Source: JBBRMW01 sp965246845
Lineage (GTDB): Bacteria > Chloroflexota > Anaerolineae > Aggregatilineales > UBA2796
Length of the DNA stretch: 64,000 nt
Direction of reading: 5' to 3'
Assembly (NCBI GenBank): GCA_965246845.1
Contig: CBDFFR010000005.1
Span: forward strand, 620,001-684,000
Each line of letters begins with the position of its first letter. The stretch's first letter is position 1. Shown one piece after another: positions 50,887-60,018 of this stretch. The notes below the pieces were generated by a model. It worked only from the letters and a program-made list of their open reading frames with translations, was not told where the DNA came from and ran no database searches. The position numbers and the translations under genes are program-made.

Positions 50887-51591
50887 TTAGGGAATGACCG
50901 GGCAGGGCTGGATCACGTTGACGATGCTACGCAGGACCGGGAGTTTGCAATACAGGTTCTGCGAGTCGATCACGAAAACCGCCACAATCGCCAGCACGAT
51001 ACACAGCAGAATCGCGCAGCCGCACCCCAGAAAAATCAGGCGCGCGGCAGGGTTGGCGGCGGGTTGCGCCTCTTCCGGGATGCCATATTGCGGCGGCGGG
51101 GCAGGTGGCGCATTATACGGGTAATCATTTGGACCGCCCGCCGCGCCATATGCACCTGCGGGAGGCTGCTGCGGGTTCACCCCAGCAGGTTGCTGCCCAT
51201 AGACGGGCGGCGCAGCGCGCATCCCGGACATCGTTCCTGCGCCTTGCCCGGAGAAGTCGGTCGCAGAGGGGACGGGCGGCGTCAGCGTCGATTCGTAACC
51301 GAGCGTCACCGTCTCGCCCAGCCCGATCATGTCACTCGGCGCGAGCGGACGCGCACCCGTCAGCCGCTGGCCGTTGACGAATGTACCATTCGTGGAGCCG
51401 AGGTCTTCCAGCGTGAAGCCGCCTGGTCCGCGCGTGAAACGGCAGTGATTGCGGCTGACTTCCGGGTCGTTGATCACGATCTCGTTGCTGATGTCGCGAC
51501 CAATCGTCAGACTGTCCTTGTTCAGCTCATAAATTTGGTTGGGCTGCGGTCCACGACGGACGATGAGCCGGAAGCTCCCACTACCTTGCAT
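50887..51591 (-). CDS. FHA-domain protein with C-terminal membrane anchor
   Basis: A 234-residue protein: N-terminal FHA domain (LTIGRDISNEIVI, SRNHCRF, LGSTNGTFVNG; all pThr-binding residues present). It continues with an 80-residue Pro/Gly/Ala/Tyr-rich linker, a cysteine-rich transmembrane helix (GCGCAILLCIVLAIVAVF) and a short outer tail with two Cys. Such proteins relay Ser/Thr-kinase signals at the membrane. No kinase gene is in the window. It diverges from the eCIS-type gene. Confidence 0.85.
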   Translation of the reverse strand: MQGSGSFRLIVRRGPQPNQIYELNKDSLTIGRDISNEIVINDPEVSRNHCRFTRGPGGFTLEDLGSTNGTFVNGQRLTGARPLAPSDMIGLGETVTLGYESTLTPPVPSATDFSGQGAGTMSGMRAAPPVYGQQPAGVNPQQPPAGAYGAAGGPNDYPYNAPPAPPPQYGIPEEAQPAANPAARLIFLGCGCAILLCIVLAIVAVFVIDSQNLYCKLPVLRSIVNVIQPCPVIP

Positions 51592-51690
51592 CTTGATTCA
51601 GACTCCAATGGGCGCGGATATTAAAGATCGGTGAGCCATGCAGTGGGGAGTATATTGGCAAGCGCCGCGCATGTCAAACCATCGCCTGAG

Positions 51691-51718
51691 TTGCGAAAAG
51701 ATGCAGGACGACTACACT
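51691..51718 (+). promoter_or_regulatory. Promoter of the eCIS-cargo-like gene
   Basis: TTGCGA (51691-51696), 16-base spacer, TACACT (51713-51718); predicted start near 51725, 28 bases before the ATG. Confidence 0.6.
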
Positions 51719-51752
51719 CAAACGCGCGTTCTGCTCCTCCACGAGGCTCATC

Positions 51753-53282
51753 ATGCGTCAACGAATACGCCTGCCCTCCGAAGACGAGGCGCGCAAAGCG
51801 CCACAATCTTCTCATCGCACCACAGCAGCGGAAACGATACATCAGGACACGCCCGTTTCGCGCGTATTGCAACTTCAACAAAACTTTGGCAATGCAGCGG
51901 CACAGCGAATGCTCGATCATCGGCAGGATGGACATGGGCGCGCTTGCGGCTGTATCGCGTGCAAGCCGCAGTTGATGCGCAAGGCTGCCAGCAGCCCGAC
52001 GAGTGGCATGGGGGCAGCGCTGGCAAGCGGCGGGCAGGCTGTGCAGCGCTGGCCGTGGGACGATGACGATAAAGAAGCGAATGAGCAGCCGGGTGGCGGC
52101 AACGCTGTCTCTGGAACTATTGCCTCCATCAGTGAAGACCAGCCTCAAAATGGACCAACACAGATGGCACAGCAGGGCGGTTCAGAGGGCAGCTTCTTCG
52201 GTGACTGGTGGCCGTTTGGCGGTGGTGATAAGAAGGACGACGAGAAAGGCGATGATAGCGGCTGGCTGCCATCCATGCCCGACCGCCCGGATTGGTTCCC
52301 TTCGGATTGGTGGCCGTTCGGTGGAGACAACAAGCAACCTGGCGGCGAAGGTCCACAGCCCGGCGGCGAGGGACCGGGCGTAGAGATGCCGCCCGGCGTG
52401 GACCCCTCTGAATTGATTAATCCGCCCATCAGCGGCCACATCGCGAACGGACCGCGTGAGATTGGTGTGGGAGCGATTGGATGTCTGAGCAGCGACGACG
52501 CAAACGCATCGAATACGGTCCTGTCACCAAACGGTGAGCGCCGCATACCGGTGGTGTTCAAGCCGAAGTTCGAGATGAACGTTCATGAGAGTGGGAACGC
52601 ACCCGCAAGCCCGGAGACGTGGGCGAACATCGGCACAGGCGCAACCGTGTTTACCGAAGACGCCGTCGTGCAGGACAACGCGATAGCGACGCCGCTCGGC
52701 GCTACCTTCCCCAGTTTTCAGGTGAAAAATATCGACTGGCAGTACGACTCCGGCAGCGACACGATTGAGATCAACTGCGTTTTCCGTATTGAGGTCATCT
52801 GGGGGGTCACAGGCGGCGGCGCGAAAGAGGTCAAGAGCGCAGATCAGGCGGGGCTAACCTTCGATGAGATGCTCCGCGCTGCGGATGATTTCGAGTTCAT
52901 TGCGGGTTTGAAGGACTCCGGCTCCCGGAAATTCGGCTTCTGGAACCCGGACCTCACCGCACAGCATGAGATGGTTCACGTCGACCAGCTTCAGAACCTG
53001 ATTCCCGACGCGCAGTCAGACTTTATGGACGCGGTGATGTCCCTGGATGTCACTTCCCCACCATTCTATCGAAGCATGGGCTTCACGGATGGCGACAAAA
53101 AAGCGACCGAAAGCGAGATCGCGGGATTGCTTGAAAAGGCGAAGAAGGGCGCGATGAGCATCATGAAAGCAAAGTGGACCAATCGTGGGATCGAAGGTCC
53201 AGCCTATGCTGCGTTGAGCGCGAGCAATCAGCAACTTGCGGATGCGCTGCGTGACCGCGCTCGTAAAATTCCAATGCCGTGA
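51753..53282 (+). CDS. Candidate eCIS-associated cargo protein, predicted zinc metalloprotease
   Basis: A 509-residue protein without signal peptide. Near residues 38-54 it carries LQLQQNFGNAAAQRML, a form of the LQR-x-GNRAVQRLL motif seen at the N-terminus of proteins tied to extracellular contractile injection systems. A Cys cluster CGCIAC follows (65-70), then a low-complexity Gly/Asp/Trp/Pro region with two copies of DWWPFGG. The C-terminal 280 residues are globular and hold QHEMVHVDQ (405-409 HEMVH), a zincin HExxH. No sheath, tube or baseplate gene is in the window. Loading into an injection particle is inference from the motif. Confidence 0.65.
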   Translation: MRQRIRLPSEDEARKAPQSSHRTTAAETIHQDTPVSRVLQLQQNFGNAAAQRMLDHRQDGHGRACGCIACKPQLMRKAASSPTSGMGAALASGGQAVQRWPWDDDDKEANEQPGGGNAVSGTIASISEDQPQNGPTQMAQQGGSEGSFFGDWWPFGGGDKKDDEKGDDSGWLPSMPDRPDWFPSDWWPFGGDNKQPGGEGPQPGGEGPGVEMPPGVDPSELINPPISGHIANGPREIGVGAIGCLSSDDANASNTVLSPNGERRIPVVFKPKFEMNVHESGNAPASPETWANIGTGATVFTEDAVVQDNAIATPLGATFPSFQVKNIDWQYDSGSDTIEINCVFRIEVIWGVTGGGAKEVKSADQAGLTFDEMLRAADDFEFIAGLKDSGSRKFGFWNPDLTAQHEMVHVDQLQNLIPDAQSDFMDAVMSLDVTSPPFYRSMGFTDGDKKATESEIAGLLEKAKKGAMSIMKAKWTNRGIEGPAYAALSASNQQLADALRDRARKIPMP

Positions 53283-53406
53283 TGCACAATCTGACCAAAA
53301 TCAGCGGAGGATCCCTTCGGCGCGATTGGTAGCCGGATTTGCCAGTACATGCGGCTAACGCTATGGTTGCGAGTATGCCATTTTCCAATCTGGAGCATCC
53401 GCAGTC

Positions 53407-54393
53407 ATGATCCAATCCCTTGAAATCGCGCCCGGCGTCCACCGTATCATGTCCGTGTTTTTCGATACGCGCGCCGTCGCCTGCCATCTGCTGATCGGTG
53501 CGGAGCGTTCGCTGCTGGTCGATACCGGAATGAGCGACACGCCAGAAAAAGACCTGTTCCCCTATTTCGAGAAAATCGGCTTCGACGTCGCGAAGCTGGA
53601 TTACGTGCTGATCACGCACTCCGACATCGATCATCAGTGCGGCAACGATGTCATCAAGGCACGCGCCCCGAATGCGCGCTTCATCGCGCACAATCTCGAC
53701 AAGCCACTGATCGAGTCGCCGCGCGAATTGTTTTTTAAGCGCGCTTACCAGTTCACGGAAGCGCACGGCTTCGGACCCAAAGCGGAAGCGGTGAAAGACA
53801 CGGTTGATGGCTGCGGCTGCAACGTCCTGATGGATTATGGGATCGAAGGCGGCGAGACGCTGCGCCTCGGACCGGATTGGGCGGTCGAACTGGTGCATAC
53901 GCCGGGGCATTCGTGGGGACACACGGGTGTCTACGACCCGAAAAACAAGCTGTTCATCGCGGCGGAGTCGGCGCTCTGGAATGCCATCCTCGGCACGGAA
54001 GGGCAGCCTGTCATGCCGCCGACGTACTACTACGTGAATGCCTACCTTGCGACGCTCGCGCGGTTACGCAGCATGGATATTGCAACCTATTCGCCCGCGC
54101 ACTGGCCTATTCAGCGTGGGCATGGTGAAGTCGGCATGTTTCTGGATGAGTCGCGCAACTATGTCATGCGCGTCGAAGCGCTGCTGTTGGAGGCCGTGCG
54201 CGCCGCGAAGGAACCGATTACACTCAGGCAGTTGATCGCGGACCTCAAGCCGAAGGTGGGTGAGTGGCCTGCCGATCAGGATGAGAATCTCGCGCCGCCG
54301 TTCGTGGGCAGCCTGCGCCGTTTGGAAGATCGCCGCTCTGTGGAGCGGGTGCGCGGAGAAGATGGGATTGTCGCGTGGCGGACGGTCCGTTAA
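53407..54393 (+). CDS. MBL-fold metallo-hydrolase
   Basis: A 328-residue metallo-beta-lactamase fold protein. Metal-site motif THSDIDHQCG has Asp in place of the second His of HxHxDH, a variation found in some subfamilies. GHSWGH supplies a further ligand, and a C-terminal winged-helix-like region of about 90 residues (ITLRQLIADLKPK) follows. Two Cys in DGCGCNV are unusual. Substrate unknown. Its end overlaps the GNAT gene by four bases. Confidence 0.85.
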   Translation: MIQSLEIAPGVHRIMSVFFDTRAVACHLLIGAERSLLVDTGMSDTPEKDLFPYFEKIGFDVAKLDYVLITHSDIDHQCGNDVIKARAPNARFIAHNLDKPLIESPRELFFKRAYQFTEAHGFGPKAEAVKDTVDGCGCNVLMDYGIEGGETLRLGPDWAVELVHTPGHSWGHTGVYDPKNKLFIAAESALWNAILGTEGQPVMPPTYYYVNAYLATLARLRSMDIATYSPAHWPIQRGHGEVGMFLDESRNYVMRVEALLLEAVRAAKEPITLRQLIADLKPKVGEWPADQDENLAPPFVGSLRRLEDRRSVERVRGEDGIVAWRTVR

Positions 54394-54923
54394 CCGGGGT
54401 TCAATTCTTTATAAAACAGGACGGTATCGATCAAATCACCCCCGGCACTGCGTGCAAAACGCGGTATGACACCTGCCCGCGAATATCCAACTTTCTCATA
54501 TAAATATTCAGCGTTGCTGCCGCGTTCGGTATCGAGAACGAGCAGGGTACGCCCTGACGTTCGGGCTGCATCTTCAATTGCAGACATGAGCGAAGTCGCA
54601 ATTCCCTGTTTCTGATAGGCGCTGTGAACGAGCAGCTTTTGCACCTCGGCACGGTGCGCGCCGTTCGGCTGCATTGCAAATGCGAGATGCACACAGCCAA
54701 CGATGTGATTCATATTCGTCGCGACCAATACGATACGCTCATCGCTTGCCGTTTCACGCCGAACCTTTGCCCAAAACCCCTGCGCCGTTGCTGCGTCGAG
54801 GGGAGCAATAAAGTTCACGGATGCGCCATTGTTCAAGACATCTTGTAAAAGGGCGATTAGCTCCGCTTCCATGCTGCCGATCTGTTCGTGAGTTAATTGT
54901 AAAATTTCAAATGGTATCGGCAC
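54390..54923 (-). CDS. GNAT-family N-acetyltransferase
   Basis: A 177-residue acetyltransferase with the acetyl-CoA loop LLVHSAYQKQGIATSL (Q/RxxGxA/G) and the motif B LLVLDTERGSNAEYLYEKVGY. The central strand reads IVLVATNMNHIVGCVHL. The GTG at 54923 after GGAGAA is chosen; a TTG start at 54983 would add 20 residues with no match to the fold. Acceptor unknown. Confidence 0.8.
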   Translation of the reverse strand: MPIPFEILQLTHEQIGSMEAELIALLQDVLNNGASVNFIAPLDAATAQGFWAKVRRETASDERIVLVATNMNHIVGCVHLAFAMQPNGAHRAEVQKLLVHSAYQKQGIATSLMSAIEDAARTSGRTLLVLDTERGSNAEYLYEKVGYSRAGVIPRFARSAGGDLIDTVLFYKELNPG

Positions 54924-55067
54924 TGTATTTGCATTCTCCGTTGTATCGTCTCGTGCTATCCTATCAAAGCAGACCGTAAACAATAGTTGTCTACATTCAC
55001 AAAACCGAGCGGGTTAGCGGGGTGAATGGGTTTGTCGCATGGCAAGCAGTGAAACAGGAGAAGAAAA

Positions 55068-55565
55068 ATGGCAGTTCCATTCAACCTCAAAGATTTGTCG
55101 CCGATTGAACTTTTGAACATAGATGCCGCTATTCTGGCTGAACTCAGAGCGCGTGGCATTATTCGTACAGACAATGCCCCACTTGGCGATTACACTGAAT
55201 ATCTGGTTGCCCGCACGCTTGGGCTGACGCTACAACGAAATTCAAGCGCCGGGTACGATGCGATTGATGAACAAGACAACATAAAGTATCAGATCAAGGG
55301 GCGCAGACCTTCTGATACAAACCCGTCGACACAAGTTAGCGCCATTCGCAGATTGGAAGCACAAAACTTTGACTTCCTGATCGCGGTGCTTTTTCATCAT
55401 GATTTCAGAGTAAAGAAGGCGTACAAAATTCCTCATGCCGTGGTTGTAGAACATGCGAGACCAGTTCCTTACTCAAATTCGCACAGGCTACACATACAGG
55501 GATTGCTGTTGACACACACTGATACTGAGGACATCACGCGCAAGTTCGATCCGGTAAACGAATGA
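55068..55565 (+). CDS. Predicted PD-(D/E)XK nuclease-like protein (DUF6998-like)
   Basis: A 165-residue protein. After a helical start, the block GDYTEYLVARTLGLTLQRNS, AGYDAIDE and KYQIKGRR has the spaced Glu, Asp and QxK of a PD-(D/E)XK nuclease core. The FDFLIAVLFHHDFRVKKAY strand-helix follows. Similar proteins are annotated DUF6998; the name is from memory. AGGAG precedes the ATG. Base composition is lower in GC than its neighbours, suggesting transfer. No methylase partner is adjacent. Confidence 0.65.
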   Translation: MAVPFNLKDLSPIELLNIDAAILAELRARGIIRTDNAPLGDYTEYLVARTLGLTLQRNSSAGYDAIDEQDNIKYQIKGRRPSDTNPSTQVSAIRRLEAQNFDFLIAVLFHHDFRVKKAYKIPHAVVVEHARPVPYSNSHRLHIQGLLLTHTDTEDITRKFDPVNE

Positions 55566-55606
55566 GTTTATGCACAAATTTTTAGGTGACTTTGTGGGAA
55601 ATGGTT

Positions 55607-55634
55607 TTGCCTCATATCCAGAAACGGGTAGAAT
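55607..55634 (+). promoter_or_regulatory. Promoter giving a leaderless endonuclease III transcript
   Basis: TTGCCT (55607-55612), 16-base spacer, TAGAAT (55629-55634), then seven bases to the ATG at 55642. Transcription should begin at the start codon. Confidence 0.6.
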
Positions 55635-55641
55635 CGGGAGC

Positions 55642-56382
55642 ATGAATAACGTCCCCCAACCCCCTACGCTGGAGCAACTCCGCGCAAAGTGGTCTGCGGT
55701 CTCCGTGCGGCTGCGCGCGACTTACGGCGTCCCGACCTGGCGGCAGGCGCTTTCGCCCGTCGATGAACTGGTCAGCACGATCCTCAGCCAAAGCACCAAC
55801 GACGCCAACCGCGACCGGGGCTTCTACGCGCTCAAGCGCCGCTATGCGCGCTGGGAAGAGCTGCTCGACGCACCGACGGCGGAGGTCGTCGAGACGATCA
55901 AGCCCGCCGGACTCGCCAACCAGAAGGGACCGCGCATCCAGGAGGCGTTGCGCACCGTCCACGCGCGGCAGGGGTCGATCACGCTCGATTTTCTGGAGAC
56001 AATGCCGATGGACGAGGCAAAGGCATGGCTGACCAGCATCGACGGCGTGGGACCGAAGACCGCCGCGATCATCCTCTGCTTCGCCTTCAACCGCGAGGCG
56101 TTCCCGGTCGACACGCATGTTCACCGCGTCTCGATGCGATTGGGCTTTTTCGGCGCGAAGGTGAACGCAGACAAGGCGCACATCATCATGGAGCAGATCG
56201 TCCCGCCGGATGAATATTACACCGGGCATCTGAATGTCATCCAACACGGGCGCGAAATCTGCCACGCCCGCAACCCGGAGTGTGAGCGCTGTCCGCTCAC
56301 GGATTTGTGCGAATATTACAAGATAGTCAACGCGCAACAGATACCGCCCGCGCCGCGCAGCCGTGCGCCAAAGGGACAATAA
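55642..56382 (+). CDS. nth: Endonuclease III-like base-excision DNA glycosylase
   Basis: Removes oxidised pyrimidines and nicks the abasic site. The 246-residue protein has the helix-hairpin-helix IDGVGPKTAAIIL with the catalytic Lys, the VDTHVHRV segment with the catalytic Asp, and the C-terminal iron-sulfur ligands CHARNPECERCPLTDLC (C-x6-C-x2-C-x5-C). A longer in-frame extension to 55570 lacks homology, so the ATG at 55642 is used. It heads a unit with the GAF kinase four bases on. Confidence 0.92.
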   Translation: MNNVPQPPTLEQLRAKWSAVSVRLRATYGVPTWRQALSPVDELVSTILSQSTNDANRDRGFYALKRRYARWEELLDAPTAEVVETIKPAGLANQKGPRIQEALRTVHARQGSITLDFLETMPMDEAKAWLTSIDGVGPKTAAIILCFAFNREAFPVDTHVHRVSMRLGFFGAKVNADKAHIIMEQIVPPDEYYTGHLNVIQHGREICHARNPECERCPLTDLCEYYKIVNAQQIPPAPRSRAPKGQ

Positions 56383-56386
56383 TCCA

Positions 56387-58243
56387 ATGGATACAATCTT
56401 ACGCCGCACCGGGCGCGATCTCGATAATGCACTCACTTCCGCGCAGCAAACGCTCGACCTGCTGCGCAGCCAGCTACAAGGCGGGCGGATCGATGCGCCG
56501 TTTTTCGAGAAGCGCATCACGGACGTCACCGGGCTGCTGGCCGATGTGATCGAAGACCGCAAGCATTCCGGCCAGCAGGAACGGCTCGCCAAACTATACG
56601 AGGTCAGCCGCGTGATCGGCTCCTCGCTGGACCTGCAAACCGTCCTTGATCAGGTGATGGATGCGATCATCCAGCTCACGCGCGCCGAACGCGGTTTCCT
56701 GATGTTGCTCGATGAAGACAATCACCTGGCGGTGCAGGTCGCGCGTAATTTCGATCAGGAAAACGTCGGATCGGAGTCGTTCACCTTGAGCCGCACGATC
56801 ACCTCGCGCGTGCTGGAAGGCGGTTCCCCCGTCGTCACCACCAACGCGCAGGAGGACCCGCGCTTTTCATCGTCGCAGAGCATCGTCGCGCAGGCGCTGC
56901 GCAGCATCATGGCAACCCCATTGCGCGCACGCGGCCAGATCATCGGCGTGATTTACGTCGATAATCGGCTGCGGTCGGGCTTATTCAGTGATGCCGATCT
57001 CGATATGTTGGACGCCTTCGCGGGGCAAGCCGCCGTCGCCATCGACAACGCGCGCCTCTTCCGCGAGACGGATAAAGCGCTCGCGGCGCGGGTCGAGGAA
57101 TTGACGATGCTCGGCTGGATCGACCGCCAGTTGAACGAAACGCTGGATTTGCAGAACACGATGCGCCAGACGCTCGAATGGTCGATCCGTGTGTGTAGCG
57201 CGGAGAACGGCACGCTCGCGATCTATGACCCGGAAGGCGACTCTTGGCGCGTGGCTGCCGCGATGGGAAAGACCGCACCGCTGCACGAGGGCGACCCGGT
57301 AGATGGAATGCTGCCCTTCTTCGATTTCATCCAGAGCGCGATCACAAGCCAGGATGCGCAGTTCAAACCGCTGGGTGTGAACGGCGTCGCCTCCGCGCTG
57401 TTCTGCGTCCCGATCCGGCGCGAGAACAACGTCGTCGCGCTTGCGCTATTCGGCAGCCTCAGCGCGGATGCGTTCACCGAAGAGAGCCGCCGCCTCGTCA
57501 AGCGCGTTGCGGAGCGGGCAGCCATCGCGCTTGAAAATGGACGGCTGTACGAGGCCGTGCGCGCCGCCAACCTCGCCAAATCGGAGTTCGTGAGCATCGT
57601 CGCGCACGAATTGAAAAACCCGATGACGAGCATCGGCGGCTACACCGATTTGCTCAAGGTGGCGGGTCCGGTCACGGAGCGGCAGGAGCAATTCATCGCG
57701 ACGATCAAGAACGTGGTGAACCGGATGCGCCTGCTCGTGCAGGACCTGAGCGACATCAGCCGCATCGAATCCGGCCACCTGCGCATCGAGATCAAGCCCG
57801 TGAGCGTGCAGGAAGTCGTCGATGCTGCGCTCGAAGCGACCGTCCCGGAGATTGAGCAGCGCGGCCATCATCTCATGTTGCATATCGACCCCGTGCTTGG
57901 CCTCGTCAGCGCGGACCGTGACCGCCTGATACAGGTCTTGGTCAACCTGCTCAGTAATGCGTACAAATATACGCCCGAAGGTGGCACGATCCGCGTTGAA
58001 GCAGCAAAACGAGATGAACACGCCGCATTCAGCGTGCAGGATAACGGCGTCGGTATGTCGCCGGAGCAAATCGCCAAACTCGGAACGAAGTTCTGGCGCG
58101 CGGATAACGGTCTTGGTCAGCCGGGAACGGGTCTCGGCTTCGCGATCACGCGCAACCTGATCGATGTGATGGGCGGGACGCTCGACATCCAGAGCGAGCC
58201 GGGGCGCGGCAGCACCTTTACGTTCGAGCTGCCGCTGGTATGA
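56387..58243 (+). CDS. Double-GAF sensor histidine kinase
   Basis: A 618-residue cytosolic kinase: coiled-coil start, GAF domain 1 (about 75-225, LDLQTVLDQVMDAIIQLTRAERGFLML … VIYVDNRL), GAF domain 2 (about 245-395), HisKA (EFVSIVAHELKNPMTSIGGY, His near 412) and HATPase_c (LVNLLSNAYKYTPEGG, DNGVGMSPEQ, GTGLGFAI). No membrane segment; GAF ligand unknown. It follows nth and couples by ATGA overlap to the PIG-L gene. No response regulator is in the operon. Confidence 0.92.
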   Translation: MDTILRRTGRDLDNALTSAQQTLDLLRSQLQGGRIDAPFFEKRITDVTGLLADVIEDRKHSGQQERLAKLYEVSRVIGSSLDLQTVLDQVMDAIIQLTRAERGFLMLLDEDNHLAVQVARNFDQENVGSESFTLSRTITSRVLEGGSPVVTTNAQEDPRFSSSQSIVAQALRSIMATPLRARGQIIGVIYVDNRLRSGLFSDADLDMLDAFAGQAAVAIDNARLFRETDKALAARVEELTMLGWIDRQLNETLDLQNTMRQTLEWSIRVCSAENGTLAIYDPEGDSWRVAAAMGKTAPLHEGDPVDGMLPFFDFIQSAITSQDAQFKPLGVNGVASALFCVPIRRENNVVALALFGSLSADAFTEESRRLVKRVAERAAIALENGRLYEAVRAANLAKSEFVSIVAHELKNPMTSIGGYTDLLKVAGPVTERQEQFIATIKNVVNRMRLLVQDLSDISRIESGHLRIEIKPVSVQEVVDAALEATVPEIEQRGHHLMLHIDPVLGLVSADRDRLIQVLVNLLSNAYKYTPEGGTIRVEAAKRDEHAAFSVQDNGVGMSPEQIAKLGTKFWRADNGLGQPGTGLGFAITRNLIDVMGGTLDIQSEPGRGSTFTFELPLV

Positions 58244-59043
58244 CGCACTGGTTTTTCTCCCCCCATTCTGACGATGCGGCGCTCTCCTGCGGCGGCCAGA
58301 TCGCCACGCTGACGCGCGAAGGCGTGCGCTGTGTGATCATTACCGTAATGGCGGGCGACCCGCCGCCCGATATAGTTGTGACGCCGTTCATCGTGGATCA
58401 CTGGGCGCGCTGGCGGCTCGGCACGGGTGCGGCAGTCACCGAAGCACGCCGCGCCGAAGACCGCGATGCCGCGCAAAGCCTCGGCGCGGAGATCATCTTC
58501 CTCGATTACCCCGAAGCGCTGTATCGCGGCTACGAGGGACTAGCAAATCTGTTTGGCACGCCGAAAATGGAAGATATGCTCACGCTCTTCGCCGATCTGA
58601 CGGATAAAATCACACACAAGTCCTTCGCGCGGGTGCGCCTCACGGATACGGTTCACCTGCCGCTCGGAGTCGGGGAACATGCTGACCACCTGATCGTCGG
58701 CGCGGCGGGCGTGGCCTTCCGGCGCGTGCGCGACGTGCGCTATTATGTGGATTATCCATATAGCCGCCAGCCTGAGCGCGTGGCCGATTCCGTCACGAAG
58801 CGGATGCACGCACCGGGACGCACTGCGCAGGAAATCGTGATCGCGGTCGATGAAGAGGCACTACGAACGAAGATCGAGGCAGTGGCGTGTTTCCGTTCGC
58901 AAATTAATAGTTTCTGGCCGGATAACGCGGCAATGGCCGAAGGCTTACGGCAGGATATGCAAATGAATGGTGGCGAGCGCGAATGGACGCTCACGCCGGC
59001 ATCTATAAAGGAGAGCGAGCATGACCGCATCAGCACAGATTAG
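58240..59043 (+). CDS. PIG-L family deacetylase
   Basis: A 267-residue zinc-dependent N-deacetylase of the LmbE/PIG-L family, acting on N-acetylglucosaminyl substrates such as lipids or small thiols. FFSPHSDDAALSCGG supplies zinc ligands and the catalytic Asp, RRAEDRDAAQSLG is the typical helix, and VGEHADH provides the later His ligand. It lies between two histidine kinase genes, overlapping the first by four bases and the second by 23. Substrate unknown. Confidence 0.88.
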   Translation: MTHWFFSPHSDDAALSCGGQIATLTREGVRCVIITVMAGDPPPDIVVTPFIVDHWARWRLGTGAAVTEARRAEDRDAAQSLGAEIIFLDYPEALYRGYEGLANLFGTPKMEDMLTLFADLTDKITHKSFARVRLTDTVHLPLGVGEHADHLIVGAAGVAFRRVRDVRYYVDYPYSRQPERVADSVTKRMHAPGRTAQEIVIAVDEEALRTKIEAVACFRSQINSFWPDNAAMAEGLRQDMQMNGGEREWTLTPASIKESEHDRISTD

Positions 59044-59932
59044 CCCATTCGATGCAGCGCTCGCGCTCCTCGACCAGATCAAAAGTAGCATCGAGAGCGA
59101 CCCCGCGCGCAGTCAACTGGACGAATTGCGCACGCTGCTTACGGTCGCGAAAGCTGACGGAGCGAACGAGGGTAAAGATGGTCAGGAAGACGCCGCCGCG
59201 CTGCGCAAGAAACTGGACGCGACCGTACAGGAAACCGCGTCGTTTGCCTCGCTGATGGTTCACGAGATACGCAAGCCGATGACGAGCATTCGCGGCTATA
59301 TCGATATGCTTGCCAAGCCGGGCATGGTCGGACCGCTGAACGAGATGCAAACGCAGTTCGTTTCGACGATCCGCACCAATGCAATTCGAATGGAAGGGCT
59401 GGTCGCGGACATCAGCGACATCAGCAAGCTGAACAGCGGGCGGCTGCGGCTCGAAGCGAAGATGACGACTTTCGGGCAAATCGTGATGGATGTGCAGAAG
59501 CAGGCCGACGCGCTGATCACCGAATATGGGCAGACCGTGAACTGGGACATCCCGCAGGGCTTGCCGTTCTTGAACACGGATGCGAAGCAGCTTGCGAAGG
59601 TCCTGTTCTACCTGCTCCGCAACGCGATCCAGTATGCGCCGAAGGGGATCGGGCAGATTACGGTCAAGGCGGAAAAGGTCGAATCGAACACGTTACACGT
59701 CACCATCGCCGACAACGGGATCGGCATGAGCGCGGAGGAAATCGCGCGGCTCGGCGAATTGTTCTACCGCGCCGATAACGAACTTGTCACTTCGGAACGC
59801 GGCTACGGCCTCGGCATCCCCATCGCGCAAGGGCTGCTCAAGCTGATGGGTGGCAGCTTCGACTTGGTGACGAGCGAAGTGGGGAAGGGCAGCACATTCG
59901 GGTTCACGCTACCGGGGATGGAAATGTCCTGA
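59021..59932 (+). CDS. Short cytosolic histidine kinase
   Basis: A 303-residue kinase without a recognised sensor domain: helical N-terminus (1-75), HisKA (SLMVHEIRKPMTSIRGY, His near 82) and HATPase_c (LLRNAIQYAPKG, DNGIGMSAEE, GYGLGIPIA). The residue after HEIR is Lys where Asn or Thr is usual, a position tied to phosphatase activity in HisKA kinases. Its core is a paralogue of the double-GAF kinase upstream. AGGAGAG precedes the ATG, inside the PIG-L gene end. Confidence 0.88.
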   Translation: MTASAQISPFDAALALLDQIKSSIESDPARSQLDELRTLLTVAKADGANEGKDGQEDAAALRKKLDATVQETASFASLMVHEIRKPMTSIRGYIDMLAKPGMVGPLNEMQTQFVSTIRTNAIRMEGLVADISDISKLNSGRLRLEAKMTTFGQIVMDVQKQADALITEYGQTVNWDIPQGLPFLNTDAKQLAKVLFYLLRNAIQYAPKGIGQITVKAEKVESNTLHVTIADNGIGMSAEEIARLGELFYRADNELVTSERGYGLGIPIAQGLLKLMGGSFDLVTSEVGKGSTFGFTLPGMEMS

Positions 59933-60018
59933 CCTTAAAAAGGAATGCCTTGTGTCAAATTTAGAATGGATGTACTACAATCAGCTTGTGTTATTCGTTG
60001 CACGAGTGAGGTGATCCA

